Origin: Saccharopolyspora sp. SCSIO 74807
GTDB taxonomy: Bacteria > Actinomycetota > Actinomycetes > Mycobacteriales > Pseudonocardiaceae
Assembly (NCBI RefSeq): GCF_037023755.1
Contig: NZ_CP146100.1
Location: 4,991,501 to 5,055,500, forward strand
Length of the DNA stretch: 64,000 nucleotides
Direction of reading: 5' to 3'
The position numbers and the translations under genes were made by a program. Below, in pieces: positions 8,781-17,043 of the stretch (the stretch's first letter is position 1; each line of letters starts with the position of its first letter). Under the pieces are notes generated by a model that saw only the letters and a program-made list of their open reading frames with translations, searched no databases and was not told where the DNA came from.

Positions 8781-10133
8781 TCAGGCAGTGCGCAGGAACC
8801 GGTCCAGCACCCGGACCCCGAAGCGCAGCGCATCCACCGGCACCCGCTCGTCCACGCCGTGGAACAGCGCCGAGAAGTCCAGGTCCGCGGGCAGTCGCAG
8901 CGGGGCGAACCCGTAGCAGTTCATGCCGAGCCTGCTGAACGACTTCGCGTCCGTGCCGCCGGACATCATGTACGGCAGCGTCTTCGCGGCCGGGTCCTCG
9001 GCCAGCAGCGAAGCCTGCATGTTGTCCACCAAGCGGCCCTCGAAGCGGGTTTCCACCGGCGGCAGCCCGACCCACTCCCGCTCCACGTCCGGCCCCAGCA
9101 GGTCCGCGAGCTCCCGGTCGAACGCCTCCTCACGACCCGGCAGGATCCGGCAGTCCACCGCAGCCTCGGCCACCGACGGGATCACGTTGTGCTTGTAGCC
9201 GGCGGTGAGCATCGTCGGGTTCGCGGTGTCGCGCAGCGTCGCGCCCACGATGCGCGAAAGCCCGCCGAGCTTGGCGACCGCGCCATCGAGGTCGTCGGCC
9301 GGGAAGTCCCAGCCGGTCAGCTCGCTGACCCCCGCCAGGAACTCCCGCACGGAATCGTTGAGCACCAGCGGAAACCGGTGCCTGCCGAGCTTGGCCACGG
9401 CCTCGGCGAGCTGGGTCACTGCGTTGTCGTCGTGCACCATCGACCCGTGCCCGGCACGCGCCCGCGCCCGCAGCTTCAGCCAGCGGATGCCCTTCTCCGC
9501 GGTCTGCACGAGATAGGCGCGCACCCCGTCGTCGAAGGTGACGGAATACCCGCCGACCTCGCTAATCGCCTCGGTGCAGCCCTCGAACAACTCCGGCCGG
9601 TGATCGGCCAGCCACTGCGCGCCCTGCAACCCGCCGGCTTCCTCGTCGGCGAGGAACGCGAACACGATGTCCCGCGGCGGCGTGATCCCGTCCCGCTTGA
9701 ACCGCCGCGCCACCGCGAGGCTCATCGCGAGCATGTCCTTCATGTCGACCGCCCCGCGCCCCCACAGGTAACCGTCCTGCACGGCCCCCGACAGCGGGTG
9801 CACCGACCACTCGGTGGGATCCGCAGGCACCACGTCCAAGTGCCCGTGCACCAGCAGCCCGCCCCGCTGCGAATCGGCACCGGGCAACCGCGCGACCACG
9901 TTGCCCCGGCCAGGGTGATCCCCGGACTCGACGTAGGTGGTCTCGTACCCGACCTCGGCGAGCTTCTCGGCGACGTACTCCGCACCCGCCCGCTCCCCGG
10001 CCAGGGTCGCCGGGTCACCGGTGTTCGTCGTGTCGATCCGGATCAACTCACTCGCCAGCCCGACGACCTCGTCCTCGGCCAGCCGCAGCCCGGTGTCCGC
10101 CCCACCGGATGCGCTCTCGATCTGCTCACTCAC
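8781..10133 (-). CDS. M20 family dipeptidase / deacylase
   Basis: A 450-residue zinc metallopeptidase. The M20 metal motifs are complete: VHGHLDVVPA, GRGAVDMKDM, FLADEEAGG, a metal-proximal SEVGG, and a C-terminal SGGTDAK stretch. Length and motifs match the actinobacterial M20/M25/M40 dipeptidase group. The start is GTG at 10133. It is followed on the same strand, 49 nt on, by the Xer-type recombinase gene. The physiological substrate is not predictable. Confidence 0.85.
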   Translation of the reverse strand: MSEQIESASGGADTGLRLAEDEVVGLASELIRIDTTNTGDPATLAGERAGAEYVAEKLAEVGYETTYVESGDHPGRGNVVARLPGADSQRGGLLVHGHLDVVPADPTEWSVHPLSGAVQDGYLWGRGAVDMKDMLAMSLAVARRFKRDGITPPRDIVFAFLADEEAGGLQGAQWLADHRPELFEGCTEAISEVGGYSVTFDDGVRAYLVQTAEKGIRWLKLRARARAGHGSMVHDDNAVTQLAEAVAKLGRHRFPLVLNDSVREFLAGVSELTGWDFPADDLDGAVAKLGGLSRIVGATLRDTANPTMLTAGYKHNVIPSVAEAAVDCRILPGREEAFDRELADLLGPDVEREWVGLPPVETRFEGRLVDNMQASLLAEDPAAKTLPYMMSGGTDAKSFSRLGMNCYGFAPLRLPADLDFSALFHGVDERVPVDALRFGVRVLDRFLRTA

Positions 10134-10253
10134 CAGGCTTTTCTACCATCCCGTCGCGGCGATGGGGGGTGGGTTCCGAGCCCTGAAAACGATCAGCTAA
10201 TCTATGGGCACAACACAGCAGAGGCCGCCGGGCAACACAGGCGGCGCTGAGGC

Positions 10254-10339
10254 GTCCGAGTGGCGGAATGGCAGACGCGCTAGCTTGAGGTGCTAGTGCC
10301 CTACTAATGGGCGTGGGGGTTCAAGTCCCCCCTCGGACA
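10254..10339 (+). tRNA. tRNA-Leu (anticodon GAG)
   Basis: The acceptor stem pairs GTCCGAG (10254-10260) with CTCGGAC (10332-10338), with discriminator A at 10339 and no encoded CCA. The anticodon stem CTAGC/GCTAG encloses the loop TTGAGGT, giving anticodon GAG at 10287-10289. The long variable arm (GCCC..GGGC) is that of a class II tRNA, and the T-arm reads GGGGGTTCAAGTCCCCC. Integrase genes start just downstream, so its 3' end is the probable attachment site of the neighbouring mobile element. Confidence 0.95.
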
Positions 10340-10389
10340 CGTATACGTGGCGGATTCGCTACACGGATCTGGATCTTATTGCGACGCTG

Positions 10390-10425
10390 ACGAGGCGGCA
10401 AGCGCTGGATGCGCTGCCGCCTCGT
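10390..10425 (+). terminator. Hairpin terminator after tRNA-Leu
   Basis: ACGAGGCGGCA (10390-10400) pairs with TGCCGCCTCGT (10415-10425), and the inner bases AGCGC/GCGCT extend the stem with one bulged A. It starts 50 nt after the tRNA and before the AbrB-like gene, so it probably ends the tRNA transcript. Confidence 0.6.
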
Positions 10426-10455
10426 TGTCGTGTGTGACCACCGCTCTGCTCGGGG

Positions 10456-10932
10456 GTGGTCACCGTGGCTGAGCGGGCGATCGCGGCGGTCGTGCCGCGG
10501 GCCGGGCACGCCGACCGGCAATACGCTGTGGACGATCACGGGCTCCGCACGGTGCCATTGCCCGAGCTCGCGCCCACGGCCGGGCCGGTGGCGCCGGTGT
10601 GTGCGGTCGCGTCGGTGGATGCACGGGGCCGGGTCTCGGATCGGTCCGTGGTGCGATCACTGGGTTGGCGCGCGGGTCAGCGCCTGGAGATCCGCGCCGT
10701 GGGCGGCTCGGTGCTGGTGGCCCGCCGCGACGACGGAGTGTTCTCACTTACCACGCAGGCGTATCTGCGGCTGCCGGCCACGGTGCGGCACTGGTGCGGC
10801 TTGTCCTCAGGGGATCGAGTGCTGGTGGCGGCCGAACCCGCCCGCGACGCGGTGGCGGTGCACACCATGCCGACCCTGCAGGCCCTTCTGGTCGACTCCC
10901 ACGCCCGGATGTTCGGGGGTGAGACCGCATGA
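10456..10932 (+). CDS. AbrB-like DNA-binding protein (module 1)
   Basis: About 158 residues with two AbrB/SpoVT-type swapped-hairpin segments: VDARGRVSDRSVVRSLGW followed by a GQRLEI strand, then LTTQAYLRLPATVRHWCGL with GDRVLVAA. AbrB-type proteins bind DNA as dimers and are usually repressors. The stop overlaps the recombinase ATG by 4 nt (ATGA), so the pair is translationally coupled. This points to a role as regulator or directionality partner of that recombinase. A paralogue in the same arrangement lies at 13222-13695. A second GTG at 10465 is an alternative start. Confidence 0.75.
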   Translation: MVTVAERAIAAVVPRAGHADRQYAVDDHGLRTVPLPELAPTAGPVAPVCAVASVDARGRVSDRSVVRSLGWRAGQRLEIRAVGGSVLVARRDDGVFSLTTQAYLRLPATVRHWCGLSSGDRVLVAAEPARDAVAVHTMPTLQALLVDSHARMFGGETA

Positions 10933-11984
10933 CCACTCATGACACTCGGTCAGCGACCAGCGCCGAACTCGAGGCCGCCCGGCTGGTGCTGGAACGCATG
11001 GGTGTGGCGCCCGAGGACCTCGTCGGCGAAACAACCCGACGTGCCCCGGCACCGACATTCGCCGACTACATCCCGAAAGTCGCCGCGGCCGTCACGGCAG
11101 GCACGCGCCGCGTGTACGGCTCGTACTGGAACCGGATCGTGCAGCAGTGGGGCGAACGCTCGCTGGACGAGCCGACCGCCTCGGAGATCAAACACCTCGC
11201 CGAACACATGCGCAGCCAGGTCGTGCCACGCCGCAACGCCCGCGGCGGCCGTGGGGCGGCCGAGCACCTCATCGCCGCACTGCGGTGCGTCTACAACCAC
11301 GCCATCGACGACGGCCTCATCACCGAAACGGACAATCCAGCCCGGCGCGTGGCCAAGCCACGCCGGCTGCCCACAACCCGCCGCGGGCTGCCCGAATCCG
11401 GACTCGACGAAATCAACCGGATCGCCGCCTCGACCGGCAACGACCCAGCGCTGGACGCACTGCTGCTACGCCTGCACACCGAAACCGCCTGCCGCCGCGG
11501 AGGTGCACTCACACTGCGGCCGCAGGACCTCGACACGGCCCAATGCCTCGTGTTGCTGCGAGAAAAGGGCGACACGACCCGATGGCAACCCGTGTCGCCG
11601 ACCTTGATGCAGCACCTCCACGAACACGCCCACGAGCGCGGCGCGGCCACGTCCGGCGGACACCTACTGCGCTATCGAGACGGACGTCCTCTCACCACAC
11701 GCCGCTACGACCACCTCTGGACCCGCATCGGACAACACCTGCCCTGGACAGCCACCCAACAAATCAGCACCCACTGGCTCCGCCACACCACCCTGACCTG
11801 GGTCGAACGACACTTCGGCTACGCCGTCGCCCGCGCCTACGCCGGCCACACCGACAGCACCGGAGGCGACGGAGGCACGACCACCACCTACATCCGCGCC
11901 AGCATCGACGAAATCGCCACCGCCCTGGCAGCACTCACCGGCGAACCACACCCCCTCGCACGGCGCCAAAGAAACGACCCATGA
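10929..11984 (+). CDS. Tyrosine recombinase / integrase (module 1)
   Basis: A 351-residue site-specific recombinase. The core-binding domain (residues about 35-150) is followed by a catalytic domain with Arg in TACRRGGALTL, the box HWLRHTTLTW, AGHT and Tyr in TTYIRAS; all catalytic residues are intact. It is coupled to the AbrB-like gene upstream and lies 590 nt after tRNA-Leu, a typical position for an integrase acting on the tRNA 3' end. It is closely similar to the recombinase at 12176-13225, sharing the uninterrupted block HWLRHTTLTWVERHFGYA. Confidence 0.9.
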   Translation: MTTHDTRSATSAELEAARLVLERMGVAPEDLVGETTRRAPAPTFADYIPKVAAAVTAGTRRVYGSYWNRIVQQWGERSLDEPTASEIKHLAEHMRSQVVPRRNARGGRGAAEHLIAALRCVYNHAIDDGLITETDNPARRVAKPRRLPTTRRGLPESGLDEINRIAASTGNDPALDALLLRLHTETACRRGGALTLRPQDLDTAQCLVLLREKGDTTRWQPVSPTLMQHLHEHAHERGAATSGGHLLRYRDGRPLTTRRYDHLWTRIGQHLPWTATQQISTHWLRHTTLTWVERHFGYAVARAYAGHTDSTGGDGGTTTTYIRASIDEIATALAALTGEPHPLARRQRNDP

Positions 11985-12054
11985 CAGCCGCCCGCGCCCC
12001 TGCAACGTGCCGAGCCCAACGCAACTAGCCACATCACTGTCCAGCCGAGCAAAC

Positions 12055-12095
12055 CCAGGCCGTGCACACGCACCTCAAGCGTGTGCACGGCCTGG
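12055..12095. terminator. Perfect 17-bp inverted repeat between the two recombinase genes
   Basis: CCAGGCCGTGCACACGC (12055-12071) is repeated in inverse complement at 12079-12095 around a 7-nt loop. It lies in the only non-coding stretch between two convergent recombinase genes (11985-12175), so a bidirectional terminator is the simplest reading. Its perfect symmetry also allows a recombinase or regulator binding site. The rest of this 190-bp gap shows nothing recognisable. Confidence 0.65.
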
Positions 12096-12175
12096 TCGCC
12101 CTCCGGACGGTGCCCTCCACACCCGACCGCGCATGAGAAGACCCGAGAACTCCACCGAGACGCGAGACACCTCGG

Positions 12176-13225
12176 TCACCGCCCAGCAGCCAATGGATGC
12201 GCCTCGCCCGTCAACGCCGCCAACGCTCTAGCCACCTCGCCCAAACCCGCACGAACATAGGTAGCCGTCGCCCCCGTTTCACCGCTACCGCTGCAATGCC
12301 CGGCAAACTCCCGAGCCACGGCATAGCCGAAATGCCGCTCCACCCACGTCAACGTGGTATGGCGAAGCCAATGCGTGGTCACCTGCTGAGTGTGCACCCA
12401 GGACAAATAGCGCCCCAACCGAAACCACACATGATCATAACGCCGCTGCGTTATCGGCACACCGCTCGCATAGCGAAGCACCTGCCCCTCCGCGGCACCA
12501 TCACCACGCTCCTCCGAATGCGCCAGCAAATGCGCCATCAACGTAGGCGAAACCGGCTGCCACCGCACGGTCTCCCCTTTCTCCCGAAGTAGCAACAAGG
12601 ACTGCTCCACATCAAGATCACGCCGCCGAAGCGACAACGCACCACCCCTTCGACACGCGGTTTCCGTGTGCAGCCGCAGAATCAAAGTGTCCAGCATCGG
12701 ATCATTCCCCGTAGAAGCAGCGACCCTGTTCAATTCAGCCAGCTGACTGTCGGACAAGGCACGACGTGTCGTCACCTGCCGACGAGGCTTGGCAACACGA
12801 CGCGCCGGGTTGTTCCCTTCCTCTATCAATCCATCGGCCACCGCGTGCGCATAGACGCAACGCAGCGCCGAAATGCAATGCTCGACGGCACTGCGCCCCG
12901 CACGGGAGTTTCGGCGCGTGACCGCTTGCTGTTTCATCGACCACGCGAAGTGCTTGATATCCGAGGCACTCAGCTCGTGCAAGCACCGATCCCCCCACTC
13001 CGCCACGACCCGGCGCCAGTAAGGACCGTAGGCACGTGCCGTCGCAGCCGAAACAGCCTCTGCCACCTTCGGAACATACTCAGCAAAGGTGGTCGACCTT
13101 CGTTCCTTCGCGACTCCGGTCAACTCGTCCCACGAGATTCCCATCTTTGCTATGAGCGTACGCAATGCCTCCACTTCAGTATTTTCCATGACCGCCTCAA
13201 CCTCCGTTTCCCGCTGAGCAGTCAA
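12176..13225 (-). CDS. Tyrosine recombinase / integrase (module 2)
   Basis: A 349-residue paralogue of the recombinase at 10929-11984, in the opposite orientation. Catalytic residues are intact: TACRRGGALSL, HWLRHTTLTW, AGHC and Tyr in ATATYVRAG. The listed start is a TTG overlapping the stop of the AbrB-like gene (TTGA), but its GGAGGG is too close, so an in-frame ATG at 13189 may be the true start. Two active-looking paralogues in one element may share target choice, or one may be a resident from an earlier integration. Confidence 0.9.
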   Translation of the reverse strand: MTAQRETEVEAVMENTEVEALRTLIAKMGISWDELTGVAKERRSTTFAEYVPKVAEAVSAATARAYGPYWRRVVAEWGDRCLHELSASDIKHFAWSMKQQAVTRRNSRAGRSAVEHCISALRCVYAHAVADGLIEEGNNPARRVAKPRRQVTTRRALSDSQLAELNRVAASTGNDPMLDTLILRLHTETACRRGGALSLRRRDLDVEQSLLLLREKGETVRWQPVSPTLMAHLLAHSEERGDGAAEGQVLRYASGVPITQRRYDHVWFRLGRYLSWVHTQQVTTHWLRHTTLTWVERHFGYAVAREFAGHCSGSGETGATATYVRAGLGEVARALAALTGEAHPLAAGR

Positions 13226-13695
13226 CCCTCCTCAGAGGAAGGTGAATGGTAGGCCAACACCATCTCGTCAAGAGCGGACATGTGATGCACGACGAGAAGA
13301 TCGTATGCTGGCGCAGCCGCAAGGAAGACCCGATCTCCCGCAGAGATCCCGAGACGCCGTCGAACAACAACCGGCAAACGGAGGTAACTTTCGGCAGTGA
13401 GCTTGCACCGACACTCCCCGCAACGGCGGACCACCGCGACGGACGTTTCCGTCAACTCGATCGATACCGGCTCACTCGCACGCCACCCGAGCAGCTCCAC
13501 AAGATGCTTGCCCGAGACACGACCCCGACCGTCGACCGCCGCAATTTGATGTTCCAACGACGATTCACGAGGCAGGTTCCCCAAACCCACCATCGGAAGC
13601 GGCTCCACGACCGTCAAGGACCCCTGAATAGACGTCGGAATCACGGCCTCGAGCAGCCTGCCGCCAGCATCCCGAAACGAATCGTCAACACTCAA
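13222..13695 (-). CDS. AbrB-like DNA-binding protein (module 2)
   Basis: A 157-residue paralogue of the protein at 10456-10932. It has the same two AbrB-like segments, VDGRGRVSGKHLVELLGW and LTAESYLRLPVVVRRRLGI with GDRVFLAA, and adds two Cys (CGEC) between them. It overlaps the downstream recombinase gene by 4 nt. Repeated CAGGTCAG elements lie 90-170 bp upstream. The role is probably control of recombinase expression or activity. Confidence 0.75.
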   Translation of the reverse strand: MSVDDSFRDAGGRLLEAVIPTSIQGSLTVVEPLPMVGLGNLPRESSLEHQIAAVDGRGRVSGKHLVELLGWRASEPVSIELTETSVAVVRRCGECRCKLTAESYLRLPVVVRRRLGISAGDRVFLAAAPAYDLLVVHHMSALDEMVLAYHSPSSEEG

Positions 13696-13789
13696 AACGG
13701 ACTACCCACCAACCTTGCAATAAGCTGTCGGCGGGAGCTCTCCAGCAGTGCCCAGCTATGCCGCCTCAGCTTCAACCGGTGTCGTGTAT

Positions 13790-13858
13790 ACCTGACTACA
13801 GGTCAGAACACTAAGCCGGCCGGGTCGCACTGTCAAGGATACTCGACTTCAGGTCAGG
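13790..13858. promoter_or_regulatory. Two direct operator-like repeats upstream of module 2
   Basis: TATACCTGACTACAGGTCAG (13787-13806) and GATACTCGACTTCAGGTCAG (13838-13857) match at 16 of 20 positions, 51 bp apart. The first contains the dyad ACCTG-ACTA-CAGGT. They sit upstream of the minus-strand AbrB-like gene and could be operators or recombinase arm sites. The remainder of the 13696-14014 gap shows nothing else. Confidence 0.5.
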
Positions 13859-14014
13859 TGATTTCGCCGTCGCTCAGCGACGGTGGGTGGGCGCACAAGT
13901 GCTCTGCAGAGTCCGTCGTCGACCTCGACACCATCCGCGTAAGCACCTGATCAACTGGTAAGGCCAGAGGTAGCCCGGGGCCGAGCTCATCCGAAGTTCG
14001 GCCCTAACGAGGCT

Positions 14015-14782
14015 TCACCGGGCCGGGCTGTCCAACCGAGCTGCCAGATCGTCTCGCTGATACGTGTGGAAGCTGTTCCGCAAAATCGACATCATGCGGT
14101 TGCGGACGGCGCCGTCCGCCGTAGCGAGCAGCTGATCGACGAGCGTCCCGACCGAGTTCGGTTGTTCTTCGGGTTCCAGGACGGTACGCAACCGCTGGAA
14201 CTGCTGCGCGGCCTCCACCGCCTCAAGCGGCTTGTTCTGGTTGTCGAGCATCCACCACGCGGTTGCCCGGAGCGGGTCGAGGATCACCGAGGACATCTGT
14301 TCCGCCTGCTGCCTGCGACGCTCGGAATCCCAAGACATCACGACCTGCCGACGCACCGCTTCCTCGTGCTCCTCGACAGCTGTCAACAGCTCCGGATCGA
14401 CCTCGACCGACTCACAGTGGCCCCAGGCCGAAGCGTGGGTTCCGGTCACCGGTTCCCAGTTGACCAGTGCGGCGTTCAGCTCGACCTTCATCCGGTTGGA
14501 CGCGGTGAGCCGGTATCCGGCGCTGATCCGCTCAGCGCGGCGGGCGATGCCCGCTTCGGCGATCTCCAGCAGCGCCGGCGGTGCCGGAGCGGCACCCTCC
14601 CACCGTGCGGAGAAGGTCACGTTGACCCCGAAGTGCAAGGCCTCGTCCGCGCTCGGAACCGACAGCTGTACGGATGAACGATTGACGTGCGGCCGACCGC
14701 CGCTGGCTCCGTCCGCCAGCTGTTCGCGGATCTCCCGTGCATACCGCCGGTAGCGTGGGTGCCGTCGTCCCAACTCCCCCAT
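14015..14782 (-). CDS. Unrecognised protein, last gene of the cyclase operon
   Basis: A 255-residue protein from an ATG at 14782 with AGGAG upstream, 5 nt after the stop of the large HEAT-like gene. The centre reads as beta strands (LHFGVNVTFSARW), followed by long charged helices (ELLTAVEEHEEAVRRQVVMSWDSE). The alternation of a beta region and a long helix faintly recalls SPFH/band-7 proteins, but no motif secures this. Tight spacing implies it works with the cyclase-like and HEAT-like proteins. The frame stays open upstream to 15184, within the previous gene, and was not used. Confidence 0.65.
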   Translation of the reverse strand: MGELGRRHPRYRRYAREIREQLADGASGGRPHVNRSSVQLSVPSADEALHFGVNVTFSARWEGAAPAPPALLEIAEAGIARRAERISAGYRLTASNRMKVELNAALVNWEPVTGTHASAWGHCESVEVDPELLTAVEEHEEAVRRQVVMSWDSERRRQQAEQMSSVILDPLRATAWWMLDNQNKPLEAVEAAQQFQRLRTVLEPEEQPNSVGTLVDQLLATADGAVRNRMMSILRNSFHTYQRDDLAARLDSPAR

Positions 14783-14787
14783 GTGCC

Positions 14788-17037
14788 TCACTCCTGAGTC
14801 AAGATCGGGTCGACTTCGTTCAGCCGCGTCAGCAACTGCTCCAGCACCCCGGCCACCGGATCGTTTCCAAGCGCGCTCAAGTCCGGTGCGAGAGGACCGA
14901 ACTTGCTGGCCCGTTCGAGGTGCGCGATCCGGTACGAATCGCTTCCGGTTGCTTGCACGAGCGGCTCGACCATGTCGGCACGCTGGTCGGCGCTCGTTCG
15001 CGCTGCGGCACGCAGCCATTTCTCGACGAGTGGCTGCAACTGATCCGGCGGCATCGCGTCGAGCGCACGCTGCCAGAACCCGCGCGCCGCGTCCGGATCG
15101 ATGTTCTCGGAGCGGGCCTCGAGGACTTCGCTGATGCTGTCCGACAACACGCTCAAGCGTGCCGCTGTGGCGTCGTCGAACCACTCCGACGCGTACCTCA
15201 AGAAGCGGGACACGCTGAGCTCGCTTCCGAGCTGCCGCACCGCGTTCACCACTGCACCCCGCACTTCCGGACTATCCGTACTCGCCAGATGTTTCAGCCG
15301 GGTAAGAGCGTTTCGTGGGAAGGACCTCCCGATCTCACCGCAAACCTGCGCGGTCAGCAGTTGCAGGTCGGCGTTCTTGCCGCGTGACCACTCCCATAGC
15401 TTGCTCCGCACGTCCTTGCCCAAAGACGAGTCGGTGGCGACCGTGGCAAGCAACCTCACCGCAACTGACCTGCGGTAGCTGGCGGTCCCGCCGGTCGAGG
15501 TCCGGGCACCGCCGGTTTCCGTGCCGACCTTGGTCTTCGCCCAGCTTGCCGCCAGCACGAGCGCGACCTTCGCATTGCTCTCCCCCGCCAGCTCCGCGGC
15601 GTGGTCGGCGATCTGCTCCAGCTCGCCGCGTTCCAGGTCTCGGTTCTTCTCCGGGAGATCACCGAGCCATTTGAGCAGCGGTTCACGCAAGTCTGGATGT
15701 TCCAGCCAGAAGTACCGGAGCACCTCGCTTCCGAACCCGCGGGGGAGAAACTCCCGGCTGCGGGCATCGAACCAGCTGTCCCGCTCACCGGAGAGGTTCT
15801 CCAATCTCATGGTCGGGCTCGGCCGTAGCAGGGGTGCCGGTTCGGCCGACACTTCGATGTCGTTGTGGGACAGCAGTTGATCGGCAGCCCGCGCGATGTG
15901 GTGGGCAGAAGCACCTTCCAACGCCGCACCCGCAATCAACAGCGCAAGCCACTCATGCTCGTCAGCCAGCTGCTTGGTCCTGACCTTCGTCTGAAGTTCG
16001 GACAACAGCCCTGTCGATTCCCTCTGCAGCGCGCTGCGCAGAGCTTGCTGAAGGTCCCCTCCACGGGAGTCGGCTCCGCGGACGCTGTCCGCCACGGCCT
16101 TGACCTTCGGCGGCCAGAGCGCTCGCAGGTCATCCGCTGTTCCGGTGACCTCGACGAGCTCGTCGACGTCGACCCCCTCGATGTAGCTCGCGAGGACATC
16201 GACGGAGTCGGGTTTGCCTAGTCGATGGACCCGACGCGGGAGGACGTCTTCGAACTCGTTCTCGTGTCCCGGCGGAAGGATCAGGATCAAATAGCTCCGG
16301 AACTTCTCAAGCTTGTTGATCAGGTCGACCACGCCGCGGCGAACCACGTCCAGATCCACCGCAGCTGCACCGCGGAGGTCGATCATCACCGCAGAAGGCT
16401 CGTCTGCGACCAGCAACTCGTCGGGTCGCAGGACGTTCGGGTCCATGAGTTCTTCGCGGACGACGAGCTCCCCATCCTGCCGCTGTTGCAGCTCGCGGCC
16501 GAGGCGCAGTCCGGCGGAGAACTGCCCGCAGTCCCGCTCTGGCGCGCTCAACAGGACGACTCGCCAGTCACGGAGAACCTGATACGCAGTCTCCTGCTCC
16601 CCTGCCTCAGCGAGACCCAGCAGCCCGACCGGTGGCACGAACTTCTCCGCCAGCTTGCGCAACGCCTCCGGATCCTGCGTACCCCGGCCACTACGTCCTT
16701 GCACAACTGCGCGCGCGAGATCGGTCGCGTCCTCGGAGTTCCCCGTGAAGATGGCGATGGCACCGCGCAAGTCATTCTTGCCGTGCGACTGGTCGACAGC
16801 GCCGGCAATGATGTTGCCGTTGCCATCCGTCGCGATTCCACCGCTGTGCGCGGAAAGTCCATCGCCGGTTGGTGTCTCCTGGGCGGTTGGCCCGCCGGTG
16901 TTGTGCACGTCCCCCGTCGTATCGCGCTGATCATGCGGTTGCTCCTCGGGCGGTTCCGGGAGCAGCTCTGGTACAGGGTCAGCCGCCGTTTCGGACGAGT
17001 CGATCAGCCCGAAACCGTCGATGTCGTGAGAACTCAC
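14788..17037 (-). CDS. Large protein with degenerate NTPase-like domain and HEAT-like repeats
   Basis: 749 residues from a GTG with GAGG 4 nt upstream. Residues 1-65 are acidic and disordered. Residues 66-84 (GGIATDGNGNIIAGAVDQS) match a motif in the tail of the neighbouring cyclase-like protein. Residues about 150-290 resemble a P-loop NTPase (strand WRVVLLSAP, later SAVMIDLRGAA and LILILPPGHENE), but the loop reads SAPERDCGQFS with no GK[ST], so ATP hydrolysis is unlikely. The C-terminal half is helical, HEAT/ARM-like. It lies 6 nt after the cyclase gene. A scaffold or effector in a conflict system is inferred. Confidence 0.7.
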   Translation of the reverse strand: MSSHDIDGFGLIDSSETAADPVPELLPEPPEEQPHDQRDTTGDVHNTGGPTAQETPTGDGLSAHSGGIATDGNGNIIAGAVDQSHGKNDLRGAIAIFTGNSEDATDLARAVVQGRSGRGTQDPEALRKLAEKFVPPVGLLGLAEAGEQETAYQVLRDWRVVLLSAPERDCGQFSAGLRLGRELQQRQDGELVVREELMDPNVLRPDELLVADEPSAVMIDLRGAAAVDLDVVRRGVVDLINKLEKFRSYLILILPPGHENEFEDVLPRRVHRLGKPDSVDVLASYIEGVDVDELVEVTGTADDLRALWPPKVKAVADSVRGADSRGGDLQQALRSALQRESTGLLSELQTKVRTKQLADEHEWLALLIAGAALEGASAHHIARAADQLLSHNDIEVSAEPAPLLRPSPTMRLENLSGERDSWFDARSREFLPRGFGSEVLRYFWLEHPDLREPLLKWLGDLPEKNRDLERGELEQIADHAAELAGESNAKVALVLAASWAKTKVGTETGGARTSTGGTASYRRSVAVRLLATVATDSSLGKDVRSKLWEWSRGKNADLQLLTAQVCGEIGRSFPRNALTRLKHLASTDSPEVRGAVVNAVRQLGSELSVSRFLRYASEWFDDATAARLSVLSDSISEVLEARSENIDPDAARGFWQRALDAMPPDQLQPLVEKWLRAAARTSADQRADMVEPLVQATGSDSYRIAHLERASKFGPLAPDLSALGNDPVAGVLEQLLTRLNEVDPILTQE

Positions 17038-17043
17038 AGAGCC

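Noticed and set aside
8859..10250. A 463-codon plus-strand frame opposite the M20 dipeptidase
   Set aside because: It is an Arg/His/Pro-rich shadow of the peptidase gene, which has all M20 motifs.
11147..12028. A 293-codon frame within the module 1 recombinase
   Set aside because: It is a frame-shifted reading of the recombinase gene, rich in Arg/His/Pro and with no family resemblance.
13246..13950. A 234-codon plus-strand frame across the module 2 AbrB-like gene and its upstream region
   Set aside because: It is a reverse-frame shadow with no family resemblance, while the minus-strand AbrB-like gene is well supported.
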